Below are positions 23,059-31,435 of a stretch of DNA of 64,000 nucleotides, one piece after another. The translations under genes and the position numbers were made by a program. The notes below the pieces were generated by a model. That model worked only from the letters and a program-made list of their open reading frames with translations. It made no database searches and was not told where the DNA came from. Position 1 is the first letter of the stretch. Every line of letters starts with the position of its first letter. Source of the DNA: Shewanella electrica (GTDB lineage: Bacteria; Pseudomonadota; Gammaproteobacteria; Enterobacterales; Shewanellaceae); contig NZ_JAKOGG010000007.1 in the NCBI RefSeq assembly GCF_022321485.1, positions 104,042 to 168,041 of the forward strand. Direction: 5' to 3'.

Positions 23059-24708
23059 TTACCAGAAGCGCCAGTAAATAAAGGCGGTAATACCAAGGAT
23101 GCCGACAGTGTGGATATAGTCCCATTTGTCTAGGCCGTTGATCACTTCCTTCATGGTGCCTTTACCAAGGGTGCCAAAGGTCAACCCTTGGATCTGCTCT
23201 TCAGTCGCAGCTTTGGTGAACATGCTGACCACTACAATCACGGCACAAACGATGATGAACAACATGACGCAGTAATACAGCCAGTTCATATCGACGATCC
23301 ACGCAAATGAAGTGCCTGCAACGCTGTCTTTGAATGGCAGTAACACCAGACGCACCATACCGAGCACAAAGCCGACCAACATACCGATGAATCCAGCGCT
23401 TGGGGTGATCTTACGGCTGAGCAAGCCCATGACGAACACCGCAGCAATCCCCGGAGCGATCAGTGACTGTACGCTTTGTAAATATTCATACAGTACATCG
23501 GCGATGGCCTTCATCACCGGGATCCACACAATCCCCAACACCACCACCGCAACGGTGGCAATACGGCCAACTTGCAGCAGTTTTTTCTCACTGCACTCTG
23601 GGCGATATTTTTTGTAGAAGTCGATGGTAAACAGCGTCGCTGATGAGTTGAACAGCGACGCTAACGAACTCATCAGTGCCGCTACCAAGCCGCCAATCAC
23701 AATACCTTTTACCCCAGCTGGCAGCAGTTGCGCTACCAATGTAGGGAATGCTTGGTCAGAGGTATCATAGCTGATCGCACCGGTTTGCTTCAGTGCCACC
23801 GCAATCATGCCCGGTACCAAGAAGATAAACACGGGTAACAGTTTCAGATAACCAGCGAACATGGTGCCGCGGCGAGCTTCTTTGATGCCCTTCGCAGATA
23901 GGACGCGCTGCACTATGTATTGGTCGGTACAGAAATACCAGAAACCGATAATGAACGAGCCAAAAATGATGCCCGGCCAAGGGAAATTCGGATCTGAAGC
24001 GGCCCGCATCAGATGCATATTGTCGCCGTTAACGCGCTCAACAACATCCCAACCTGCCATCATGCCATTGCCACCACCTAAGGTTTCTAAGCCGACGACC
24101 AGAATCACCAATGAACCGATAATCAACACCGGTGTTTGTAGAACTGAGGTCCACATGATGGCCTTCATCCCACCGAGTACCGTGTAGATACCGGTAACGA
24201 CTACCAGACCGATGGCCGAAATCCAGAAGAAATCGATGCCCCAAATGGAGTCGATCCCCAGAATCGTTTTAAAAGCCACCCCGCCAGCATAAACGGTCAC
24301 CGCCACCTTGGTTAACACGTAGCTGACAAGGGATATCACCGAGAGGAAGGTACGACATTGCGAGTTGAAGCGACGCTCCAGAAACTCCGGCATGGTGTAG
24401 ACTTTAGAGCTCCAATAAAAGGGCACAAAGATCCAACCGAGCAACAGGATAATCCATGACTGTAGCTCCCAGTGCGCCATAGCCATACCAGTTTCAGCGC
24501 CTGAACCGGACAAGCCTACTAGATGCTCAGAGCCGATATTTGAGGCAAAAATTGACGCACCAATCACCACCCAACTGGCGTTGCGCCCAGCAAGGAAGTA
24601 GTCAGCGGTATCTTCCTCTTTTTGTCTTAACGACATGACGACCACACCCGCTAGCAATATAAAAAAGCCACCGAGTACCAGCCAGTCTAAGGTACTTAGT
24701 TCAACCAT
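23059..24708 (-). CDS. Sodium:solute (sugar) symporter, SSS family
   Basis: Inner-membrane transporter of 549 residues with about 14 hydrophobic segments, resembling the sodium/galactose symporter vSGLT. Visible family features are the N-terminal ADYFLAGR segment, the SIFASNIGSEHLVG unwound helix that forms the sodium and substrate sites, and WEL-QSW and YTMPEFLERRF after it. In this locus L-arabinose is the likely substrate. It points away from the regulator gene across a 412-base region and is single, with its own terminator. Confidence 0.9.
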   Translation of the reverse strand: MVELSTLDWLVLGGFFILLAGVVVMSLRQKEEDTADYFLAGRNASWVVIGASIFASNIGSEHLVGLSGSGAETGMAMAHWELQSWIILLLGWIFVPFYWSSKVYTMPEFLERRFNSQCRTFLSVISLVSYVLTKVAVTVYAGGVAFKTILGIDSIWGIDFFWISAIGLVVVTGIYTVLGGMKAIMWTSVLQTPVLIIGSLVILVVGLETLGGGNGMMAGWDVVERVNGDNMHLMRAASDPNFPWPGIIFGSFIIGFWYFCTDQYIVQRVLSAKGIKEARRGTMFAGYLKLLPVFIFLVPGMIAVALKQTGAISYDTSDQAFPTLVAQLLPAGVKGIVIGGLVAALMSSLASLFNSSATLFTIDFYKKYRPECSEKKLLQVGRIATVAVVVLGIVWIPVMKAIADVLYEYLQSVQSLIAPGIAAVFVMGLLSRKITPSAGFIGMLVGFVLGMVRLVLLPFKDSVAGTSFAWIVDMNWLYYCVMLFIIVCAVIVVVSMFTKAATEEQIQGLTFGTLGKGTMKEVINGLDKWDYIHTVGILGITAFIYWRFW

Positions 24709-25120
24709 ACTTTTATTTCCGTTTGTGCTTTAGTATTAAGTGTCAGTTCCCACCACCAACACCTTAGTTAATTCTTAATTAGAACATATTATATTATAAA
24801 ATAAAGTTATTTAAGGGCCTCAAGCATTATCATTAAGCCATTTTCATGCTGAGATCTAGCAGCGGTTTGCTATCATATTGTCGCAGTTGCTCTGGCATAC
24901 GTGGCAAGTTGCGCAACTGTATCTTGCCACTAAAAACAGTGCATGATCACCAAGTTACACGCGAATGATTCTCATCCACCATCGCTAATATGGGCGATGT
25001 GTAAAATTCATGCAAATATTCTGTGAGCTAGCGCTTAAGAAAAGTGTAACTAATTGACTTGTTGTATAAAAAAACTATTGTACTACTATTGATTTAACCC
25101 CACTGAACCAAGGACATCCG
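24709..25120. promoter_or_regulatory. Divergent control region, SSS symporter / GntR regulator
   Basis: Non-coding. It contains an ATACAAT-type site just before the regulator, very AT-rich DNA near the symporter start, and a stem GTGGCAAG/CTTGCCAC at 24901-24930 of unknown role. The sequence GAATGATTCTCAT near 24963 resembles a Fur half-site but fits no neighbouring gene. No small gene seen. Confidence 0.5.
25073..25090. promoter_or_regulatory. Putative autoregulatory operator of the GntR gene
   Basis: AACTATTGTACTACTATT, whose reverse complement carries AGTACAATAG, matching the locus-wide motif. It lies 31-48 bases before the regulator ATG, where binding could repress it. Confidence 0.5.
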
Positions 25121-25840
25121 ATGGCAAGGTTAGAAAATTTGAATTTGTCACAGCGAGTCACCAATGAACTCGGCAAAGCGATTGTCGCTGGCAAATATAA
25201 TATGGAAACTGGACTGCCTACCGAAGCACAACTGTGTGATATGTACGGCATCAGTCGGACTGCCATCCGCGAAGCGGTAAAAATGTTAGCTGCCAAGGGG
25301 TTAATCTCTTCTCGCCCACGTCAGGGCATTCGTGTTGAGGCGGCAGCAAGCTGGAACCTTTACGACACCAACGTCTTAAATTGGATGTTGCAAAGCGGTC
25401 CATCACTGCAAGTGTTGAAAGAGTTTTTACAAGTGCGTTTGGCGATTGAGCCGCAGGCAGCCGCATTGGCAGCACAGTACGGTAAAGATGAAGATATTGC
25501 CAAAATTGCAGAATCGTTGGAAAGCATGCGCAAAGCTGCTCGCACACCGAATCAGACCTTGCATGAATCCGATTTGGCATTTCATACCAGTATTCTGCTA
25601 GCCAGCGGTAACCGTTTCTTCTTTCATTTACGTGATTTTATTAATACAGCGTTAGGTGTAAGTATTCAGCACACCACTCCAGCGAAAGGGAGTGATTCAA
25701 GCGTCGCAGAAGAGCATGCTGCTGTTTATGATGCTATTTTGGCGCGCCAACCTGAACTGGCCCGTTCACTCATGAGCCGGTTGATTGAAGAAGCGATGCA
25801 GGTGATTGATAGAGAATTGCAAGCAAAGCTGGAGGCGTAA
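25121..25840 (+). CDS. GntR/FadR-subfamily regulator, likely arabinose regulator
   Basis: 239 residues. The N-terminal winged helix (about 8-75) carries LPTEAQLCDMYGISRTAIRE, the standard GntR recognition helix. The C-terminal FCD helical domain (about 95-225) has HESDLAFHTSI and EEHAAVYDAI, contributing Asp and His residues that usually bind a metal next to the effector pocket. FCD regulators commonly sense sugar acids or other carboxylates. An effector from an oxidative arabinose route (arabinonate or lactone) would fit, though Shewanella-type arabinose regulators of the GntR family are also known. The SDR gene follows 48 bases later in the same direction. It is the obvious candidate to bind the ATACAAT-type sites. 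Confidence 0.85.
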   Translation: MARLENLNLSQRVTNELGKAIVAGKYNMETGLPTEAQLCDMYGISRTAIREAVKMLAAKGLISSRPRQGIRVEAAASWNLYDTNVLNWMLQSGPSLQVLKEFLQVRLAIEPQAAALAAQYGKDEDIAKIAESLESMRKAARTPNQTLHESDLAFHTSILLASGNRFFFHLRDFINTALGVSIQHTTPAKGSDSSVAEEHAAVYDAILARQPELARSLMSRLIEEAMQVIDRELQAKLEA

Positions 25841-25888
25841 TCGCTTTCTCGGTAGTATGTTGTCATTGCCTTACAAGTTGTTTAGAAA

Positions 25889-26668
25889 ATGAGTGATCAG
25901 TTAATGGGTCGCACTCGCTATCCCTGTCTAAAAGACAAAAGCGTGTTCATTACTGGTGGTGGTGCTGGCATTGGTGCCGTGTTAGTAGAGCGTTTTTGCC
26001 AGCAGGGCGCACAGGTAACGTTTGTCGATATCGATGATGCAAGCAGTGTTGCGCTGTGTGACCGCCTCGCTAAACAATATGACCTTAAGCCTCGGTTTAT
26101 TCATTGTGACATTCGCGATGTCGCCGCATTGCAAGCAGCTATTGCACAGACGCAAGCAACACAAGGTGATATCTCGGTGTTGATCAACAATGCCGCCGAT
26201 GATACTCGTCATGAAGTGGCGGATGTGTCAGTTGAGTATTGGGATGACCGCATGGCGATCAACCTCCGTCCATGTTTTTTTACCGCTCAGGCCGTAGAGC
26301 CGCAAATGCGTCGTCGCGGCGGTGGTAGCATTATTAACTTAGGCTCAATCAGCTGGCACATTAAGCAAGCTTGCATGCCGGCGTACACCACGGCAAAAGC
26401 GGGCTTAGAAGGCTTGACCCGTACCCTCGCCAAACAGTTTGGCAAACATCATATCCGTGTGAATACTTTGATCCCTGGTTGGGTGATCACTGAGCGACAG
26501 CTATCTCACTGGTTAACGCCAGAAATGCTGCAAGAAATTCAAGATAATCAATGCCTGAAAGACAGTCTAACGCCCGATGATATCGCTAACGCGGCATTAT
26601 TTTTAGCATCGGACGAAAGCGCGATGCTGACTGCGCAAACATTAATTGTTGATGGCGGTTGGATATAA
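25889..26668 (+). CDS. SDR sugar 1-dehydrogenase (L-arabinose or related)
   Basis: Short-chain dehydrogenase of 259 residues. TGGGAGIG binds NAD(P), INNAADD follows the fourth strand, and the Ser of GSISW and YTTAK give the catalytic Ser, Tyr and Lys. The overall sequence, notably the ISWHI segment and the DGGW end, strongly resembles the Caulobacter D-xylose 1-dehydrogenase group, which also contains aldose dehydrogenases for L-arabinose and D-galactose. It probably oxidises L-arabinose to L-arabino-lactone as the first step of non-phosphorylative catabolism, with the lactonase at 27854-28843 next. The ribosome site is weak; a second ATG five codons in is possible. Confidence 0.82.
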   Translation: MSDQLMGRTRYPCLKDKSVFITGGGAGIGAVLVERFCQQGAQVTFVDIDDASSVALCDRLAKQYDLKPRFIHCDIRDVAALQAAIAQTQATQGDISVLINNAADDTRHEVADVSVEYWDDRMAINLRPCFFTAQAVEPQMRRRGGGSIINLGSISWHIKQACMPAYTTAKAGLEGLTRTLAKQFGKHHIRVNTLIPGWVITERQLSHWLTPEMLQEIQDNQCLKDSLTPDDIANAALFLASDESAMLTAQTLIVDGGWI

Positions 26669-26820
26669 TAATCCGAGTCAGTTCTCAATACCTAACATTT
26701 GTTTAACCTAATACGTTGCACACACATTTAATTATATTATAATAATTTTATTATATTGCTGAGTTTATTATTATGGGGATTAATTAACTCAGTCATATTG
26801 AATAATAAATAGGTGTCGCA

Positions 26821-27522
26821 TTGGTTGATATGGTGTGGGTGTATTTGGTGCTAATGATTGGCGCCTGTTTGCAAAGTGTCATAGGTTTTGGCCTAGGCTT
26901 ATTGTGCGCGCCGATATTATTTCTTATTTATCCGCAACTTGTTCCCGCTCCGATGATCCTCAATGCGTTGTTTTTAACGCTGTTATTATCTGTTCGTCAT
27001 ATGCGATCTATCGATGTTCGGCAGACCTCTATTTCGGTAATCGGGGGAACTGTGGGCGTCGCAATCGCAGGGATTGTGATGTTGTACATCGAACCGCATC
27101 ACTACAAATACTTACTCGGTGCGAGCATCATTATCGGCGTGGTCGCCTCCTTTGTGGGCCATAAACCGGCGATCAATGTCGGCAATAACTTGTTTGCTAG
27201 TACGCTATCTGGCTTTATGGGCACCACAACATCGGCGGGTGGCGCACCAATGGGATTGCTTTACCAATCAGCCGAACACCATAAAATCAAAGCTAACCTT
27301 AGTGTTTTCTTCTTATACATCAATGTGTTTGGCTTGTGTGTGTTGTGGGCGGCGGGTTCTGCTGGATATTCCGACATCGTGTTATTTATCCAATGCATTC
27401 CCGCAATATTACTGGGGTGGTTGTTGTCTGAGTTCTTGCAGGGCTACATTAACAACGACATCGTAAGAAAATTGACGCTACTGGCCGCATTTTTCTCTGG
27501 TGTTGCCTCCTTCTTCTCATAA
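26821..27522 (+). CDS. TauE/SafE-family membrane permease
   Basis: 233 residues, largely hydrophobic with about seven or eight membrane segments, with the paired repeats and the GFMGTTTSAGGAPMG motif typical of the sulfite-exporter TauE/SafE family. Members move anions, often organic acids or sulfur compounds. Its place between a sugar dehydrogenase and a lactonase hints at transport of a sugar acid. The frame starts with TTG at 26821, preceded by AGGTG at five bases; an ATG three codons later lacks a good site. The 152 bases before it are extremely AT-rich. Confidence 0.8.
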   Translation: MVDMVWVYLVLMIGACLQSVIGFGLGLLCAPILFLIYPQLVPAPMILNALFLTLLLSVRHMRSIDVRQTSISVIGGTVGVAIAGIVMLYIEPHHYKYLLGASIIIGVVASFVGHKPAINVGNNLFASTLSGFMGTTTSAGGAPMGLLYQSAEHHKIKANLSVFFLYINVFGLCVLWAAGSAGYSDIVLFIQCIPAILLGWLLSEFLQGYINNDIVRKLTLLAAFFSGVASFFS

Positions 27523-27570
27523 TGGCCTTCAGTTGTGAGAGTTGTCGCATATTTAAGCAAAAGGTTTAAT

Positions 27571-27586
27571 TAAGACTAAAGTGTAT
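27571..27586. promoter_or_regulatory. Second-motif palindrome, variant copy
   Basis: TAAGAC-TAAA-GTGTAT: three mismatches to TTAGAC-N4-GTCTAA with the same spacing, 52 bases before the perfect copy. Confidence 0.35.
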
Positions 27587-27594
27587 TTTAATAA

Positions 27595-27610
27595 AATCAT
27601 ACAGTTATAA
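27595..27610. promoter_or_regulatory. Putative arabinose-regulator operator (lactonase)
   Basis: AATCATACAGTTATAA, matching the receptor operators in AATCATACA and in the spacing of the following TAT. Confidence 0.5.
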
Positions 27611-27637
27611 GTATTTCCTTCAAATTTACACTTTTAT

Positions 27638-27653
27638 TTAGACCAAAGTCTAA
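27638..27653. promoter_or_regulatory. Second-motif palindrome, perfect copy
   Basis: TTAGAC-CAAA-GTCTAA is a perfect 6-bp inverted repeat with four-base spacing, typical of a dimeric repressor site. Related copies stand upstream of receptors 1 and 3. Confidence 0.5.
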
Positions 27654-27853
27654 CGATTCTCGTCCCAAAAAGATTCAATTTATTCTCATTTACAGGCATT
27701 ATCTACTGCATATATTTGGGGAGCGATTGCAGCTTTTAGTCAATTAATAAAATGTTGTAATGCTTATTAAAAAGTCCATTTGGTAATTTTATTACTCGGA
27801 CAACAATATAATTTTACCATTAGGTAAGATTTTAATTTAGCAGTAGTGATATT

Positions 27854-28843
27854 GTGAAAGTTAATAACCTTTTTGATAAAGAGATTCAGTCTGTGCCTAT
27901 GGGGGGCGAACAGGCATTTAGGTTCTCCGGTTTACATCGGAGAACCCATTTTTTATCGAACTATCATCAAGATTTGTTTCATGCACGCAAATGCTGGGGG
28001 TTTTCCTGCCAGTTGGGTGAAGGCTTGCATTGGAACACGTTTGACAATTGTCTCTACTGGGTAGATATCCGCCGTAATCGCATCCATCAATTCAATCCTG
28101 AAAGCCAATTACATCAATATCGGACCTTTACGGAATCCGTATGTTGGGTTGTACATAATCAGCAAGGGGAAATGGTTGCTGGCTTTGCTAGTGGTATTTA
28201 CCGTGTTGATTTTACTCGCGGCGAGCGGACGGTGATTGTACAGCCACCCGAACCCACATCTAACCGCCTTAACGATGCCTCGGTTGATCCGTCTGGATGT
28301 TTATGGTTTGGCTCTATGGACAACAGCGAACAGATGCCAACGGGTAAGTTGTATCGTATGGCTAGTATGTCTGAACGCCCGCAAGTGGTTGATGATGGTT
28401 ATGTGGTGAGTAACGGGCCCGTCATTACGCCTGATGGTCGACTGATGTATCACAACTCATCATCAGAACGCACTATTTACCGGTTTATTTTAGATTCCCG
28501 CGGCATACCGTTAACTAAAGAACCTTTCGCGCAATTTGATGAAGAGATGGGCTGCCCGGATGGCATGGTCATGGACGCTGAAGGCGGTCTGTGGGTGGCA
28601 CAATGGGGCGGTCATGGCATTGTGCGTTACACTGCCGACGGCAATATTGATGTGCGCGTTGAATTGCCCGTTCCGTTGGTAACTAACGTGTGTTTTGGCG
28701 GTAAAAATCTTGATCGGTTGTTTGTGACCACTGCATATCAAGGGTTAAGCCTACAACAGCGACTCAAATACCCGCAAGCAGGCTGTCTATTTGAGCTTAA
28801 TGTTGGGGTGAAAGGGTTAGCGGCGACGCCATTTAATTGTTAG
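27854..28843 (+). CDS. SMP-30/gluconolactonase-type sugar lactonase
   Basis: Six-bladed beta-propeller lactonase that would open arabino-lactone to L-arabinonate. Metal ligands expected for the family are visible: Glu in LGEGLHW, Asn in SNRLNDASVD with the following Asp, and Asp in CPDGMVMD. The 329-residue frame begins with GTG at 27854 and puts GEG at residue 55, about 35 residues later than usual. The extra DNA contains a strong terminator-like hairpin (27921-27954). The real start may therefore be TTG at 27975, giving residues LFHARKCWGFS before LGEG, with the hairpin in an untranslated leader. No ATG lies between the hairpin and GEG. Confidence 0.8.
   Translation: MKVNNLFDKEIQSVPMGGEQAFRFSGLHRRTHFLSNYHQDLFHARKCWGFSCQLGEGLHWNTFDNCLYWVDIRRNRIHQFNPESQLHQYRTFTESVCWVVHNQQGEMVAGFASGIYRVDFTRGERTVIVQPPEPTSNRLNDASVDPSGCLWFGSMDNSEQMPTGKLYRMASMSERPQVVDDGYVVSNGPVITPDGRLMYHNSSSERTIYRFILDSRGIPLTKEPFAQFDEEMGCPDGMVMDAEGGLWVAQWGGHGIVRYTADGNIDVRVELPVPLVTNVCFGGKNLDRLFVTTAYQGLSLQQRLKYPQAGCLFELNVGVKGLAATPFNC
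27921..27954 (+). terminator. Terminator-like hairpin at the 5' end of the lactonase frame
   Basis: Perfect 9-bp stem GGTTCTCCG/CGGAGAACC with an eight-base loop, then CA and six T. It has all marks of an intrinsic terminator, but it lies inside the annotated 5' part of the lactonase frame. It could be an attenuator, or end a short RNA begun near 27819. Confidence 0.6.
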
Positions 28844-28877
28844 GCGATTGACCCCTTGGCCGAGTACCTGCCTCGTT

Positions 28878-28933
28878 CATAATGCGTTTGATTTGAAGAA
28901 AAATTAAACACTAAAGATAAACAGCCCCTAGCT
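28878..28933. repeat. Dispersed repeat, copy 2
   Basis: Core 28899-28933 matches 10017-10051 at 31 of 35 bases. It lies just after the lactonase gene and about 130 bases before the pirin gene. Confidence 0.55.
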
Positions 28934-29065
28934 GTAAACCTGCAACACAGCCTAATAACGGCTAATATTCTAATTAGTTGATCTATTCGTTCAGTATAAA
29001 GCGCTTTAAGTGTCAATTTTTTGCCGTTATTCTGGCGCGGTTGTTTTTTAACGCGGAACAGAGTA

Positions 29066-29911
29066 ATGCGCCTAGTTAACATCATTAATGCCCAGCCAAC
29101 TCAAGATGGCGACGGTGTTAATATCCAGCGAGTGGCTGATTTTCAGCGTCTCACCTTAGATCCTTACCTGATGCTTGATGAAATCCGCTCTGATGATGAG
29201 CAGGACTACGTTGGTGGTTTTCCTCCACATCCACATCGTGGCATGGAAACCTTTACCTATATTCGTAAAGGTGGTTTTGAACATCGTGATCAGTTGGGAC
29301 ATGTTAAAGCCATTCGTGCGGGCAAGGTGCAGTGGATGAGTACTGGCCGTGGTGTAGTGCACTCTGAAATGCCATTAGCGGATGCAACGGATGGCCTGCA
29401 TGGTTTCCAGATTTGGATCAACATGCCCGCTAAGGACAAAATGCGTCCGCCGCGATACCGCGACAGTGGCGATGTTAGCCATGCGATTATTGCTGGAGAG
29501 GGCAGTTTACTGTACTTGCTTGCTGGCGATTGGCAGTTTGCTGGGCAGTCTGCGGTGGGACCGTTGACCGATTTAGCCGCCAATAGTGCGTTAGCTGACC
29601 TGATGTTGGGGGTGAATGCGGAGGCAAAACTGACCTTGCCGCAATACTCATTTGTCGCGCTGTATTTATATGATGGTTCGCTGTTACTCGACAACGGCCA
29701 AGTGGCGCACGCTGGGCAGATGTTGGTGGTTGATCCTCAAACCGTGATCAAACTTCACAGTCAGGCGCAAGGCGCTGGCATGTTAGTGTTGGCCGGCAAT
29801 CGTATTGGCGAGAAAATCGTGCAAATGGGACCGTTTGTGATGAATACCCAAGCAGAAATCGTGCAGGCGATTCAGGATTACCAGAATGGCAAATTCGGTG
29901 ACATCGTTTAA
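29066..29911 (+). CDS. Pirin-family cupin protein
   Basis: 281-residue double cupin. Metal-binding His and Glu residues of the N-terminal cupin are seen in FPPHPHRGMETFTY and GRGVVHSEM. Bacterial pirins are usually iron-binding cytoplasmic proteins with quercetinase-like or metabolic regulatory roles, and no specific role can be assigned here. The start is the ATG at 29066, where MRLVN aligns with family members; an upstream frame adds 15 residues without support. It stands alone between the arabinose locus and the converging M50 protease gene. Confidence 0.85.
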   Translation: MRLVNIINAQPTQDGDGVNIQRVADFQRLTLDPYLMLDEIRSDDEQDYVGGFPPHPHRGMETFTYIRKGGFEHRDQLGHVKAIRAGKVQWMSTGRGVVHSEMPLADATDGLHGFQIWINMPAKDKMRPPRYRDSGDVSHAIIAGEGSLLYLLAGDWQFAGQSAVGPLTDLAANSALADLMLGVNAEAKLTLPQYSFVALYLYDGSLLLDNGQVAHAGQMLVVDPQTVIKLHSQAQGAGMLVLAGNRIGEKIVQMGPFVMNTQAEIVQAIQDYQNGKFGDIV

Positions 29912-29939
29912 TTTATCCAACGCTGCCACCGAAGGTTAA

Positions 29940-31028
29940 TTAGCCGCGTAAAATATGCAAAGGGAGTTGCATTACGGGGTTGTCGCTGGATTGTGCCAAT
30001 ACGGCAATAATGCCAGCCAATACCGCTATCGTCAGTAGATACCACACCGCCGAAACGATTTGACCATAACGGTCCATCGGTAACAAATCACTCTGGTGGC
30101 GATAACGCCACTCCATAATGATCTCTAAGCTACCCACAGCAAGTAGAATCCCCAATAAGGTCAAGCCAAGCGCATAGCTGATATACACGCCCAGCGCTGC
30201 TCCAGCGATACAGACGATCAACCCGGTTAAATGATTCTGCGAGTAACCAATACTCTTGATGATGTGGCCGCCATCTAGCGGCAGGATGGGTAATAAGTTA
30301 AAGATATTTAGCAGCGCATTGAATACCGCTAAGCCCGCCAGCAATTCCATGCCCGTGACTTCATAAGCGATAAACGCGATTATGGATAACAACATGCCGT
30401 AGGTTGGCCCCATGATGGAAATCACCACGTTCTGCCAGCGGGTGTTGAGCTTGCTGTCAGATACCGCTAAACCACCAAGAAACGGAATTAAGTAGATACC
30501 TTTGGTTTGCAGGCCGAAGCGTTTCATGGCGCGGATATGGCCGTACTCGTGGATCACCAAGCAAAGGATCAAGGCAATGGCGAACTCAAAGGAAAACAGC
30601 CAACTATAGGCTGCCACACTGGCACCGGCCAATACCACTTTGATGACTTTAGCGCTTTTAAACAGCTTAAAACCGAGCGCCAGTAATCCCCAAGGTTTGA
30701 TTGGCGTCTTGCTTGTTGCGGCGGGTTTCGTCGGGCGCTGTTGTTCAATATCCTTGGCAACTCGTTGGCCGCTGGTGATCACTTCATCTTCAATGACTAA
30801 GCGGTAGTCCAATACAAACGGCTGCCAGCGTAAGTCGATTTCTAATCTGACCTCGATATCTGTTTGCCGCCCCGGATGATGTAAGCGGAAAATATGCACT
30901 TTCAGCCCATCGGCTGGGCCTTGTTTTTGCGAGACGATCTGTTCGTCCCACGATAATTGTTGCCAACCAACGGGCGAGCCTTCAAGCCGGAGTGATTTGC
31001 CAAAGCAATCAATATTCAGGAGTTCCAC
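29940..31028 (-). CDS. M50-family (site-2 protease-like) membrane metalloprotease
   Basis: 362 residues. A soluble N-terminal part (about 1-130) is followed by several membrane segments. The zinc motif HEYGH lies in a membrane segment, and the LPLDGGH motif late in the protein provides the third ligand, as in site-2 proteases of family M50. Such enzymes cut membrane-anchored regulators or peptides, and the substrate here is unknown. It does not have a PDZ domain, unlike RseP. It lies downstream of the FapA-type gene in the same direction. Confidence 0.82.
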   Translation of the reverse strand: MELLNIDCFGKSLRLEGSPVGWQQLSWDEQIVSQKQGPADGLKVHIFRLHHPGRQTDIEVRLEIDLRWQPFVLDYRLVIEDEVITSGQRVAKDIEQQRPTKPAATSKTPIKPWGLLALGFKLFKSAKVIKVVLAGASVAAYSWLFSFEFAIALILCLVIHEYGHIRAMKRFGLQTKGIYLIPFLGGLAVSDSKLNTRWQNVVISIMGPTYGMLLSIIAFIAYEVTGMELLAGLAVFNALLNIFNLLPILPLDGGHIIKSIGYSQNHLTGLIVCIAGAALGVYISYALGLTLLGILLAVGSLEIIMEWRYRHQSDLLPMDRYGQIVSAVWYLLTIAVLAGIIAVLAQSSDNPVMQLPLHILRG

Positions 31029-31090
31029 AAAAAATCCTAGCGTTCACATCAATGCGGCGATTATGCCTGTTCAGCATTGGCGGTAGAAGC

Positions 31091-31435
31091 CTAATCCATC
31101 GATTTTAATGCGTTTATTAGCGTGGCAAAGTCAGGAAATGTCAGTTTTTCTAAACAGCACACATTACATAATGCGGCATGGCGACGAAAGTGATGGGTGA
31201 GTTCCGTAAGCGTGATGGGTTCTGGCTGTGGTTGCCAGCAATTATGCAGCCACAGCCATTGTTGCAATTGACTATCGATCAAACGGTCATTGGGGCTGAC
31301 GAAGCTGCTCTGTGCGCCTGTTAAGGCTACTAAGTCAGCATCATCTGTTATTACCACCAACTCATCAGCCTGCGCCGCTAACCAGAGCGCAGGCCAACAA
31401 ATGCCGTCTAACTCACTTCTTTGCACTGTAGTCAA
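31091..31435 (-). CDS. Small hypothetical protein overlapping the FapA-type gene
   Basis: Frame of 114 residues rich in Trp, Cys and His, overlapping the last 23 bases of the preceding gene on the same strand. No domain is recognised. The first codon would be TTG, with a GTG three codons later, and neither has a clear ribosome site, so it would depend on coupling. The lack of a gap and the intact frame favour a real gene, but this is not certain. Confidence 0.45.
   Translation of the reverse strand: MTTVQRSELDGICWPALWLAAQADELVVITDDADLVALTGAQSSFVSPNDRLIDSQLQQWLWLHNCWQPQPEPITLTELTHHFRRHAALCNVCCLEKLTFPDFATLINALKSMD

Larger units (their letters stand above)
27523..27853. promoter_or_regulatory. 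Control region of the lactonase gene
   Basis: 331 AT-rich bases with two TTAGAC-N4-GTCTAA-type palindromes, one ATACA-type operator and a TATAAT hexamer at 27807-27812 that could be a -10 box. No gene is seen. Confidence 0.5.

Noticed and set aside
24961-24980. Fur-box-like GAATGATTCTCAT
   Set aside because: Only one half resembles the consensus and neither neighbouring gene is iron-related.
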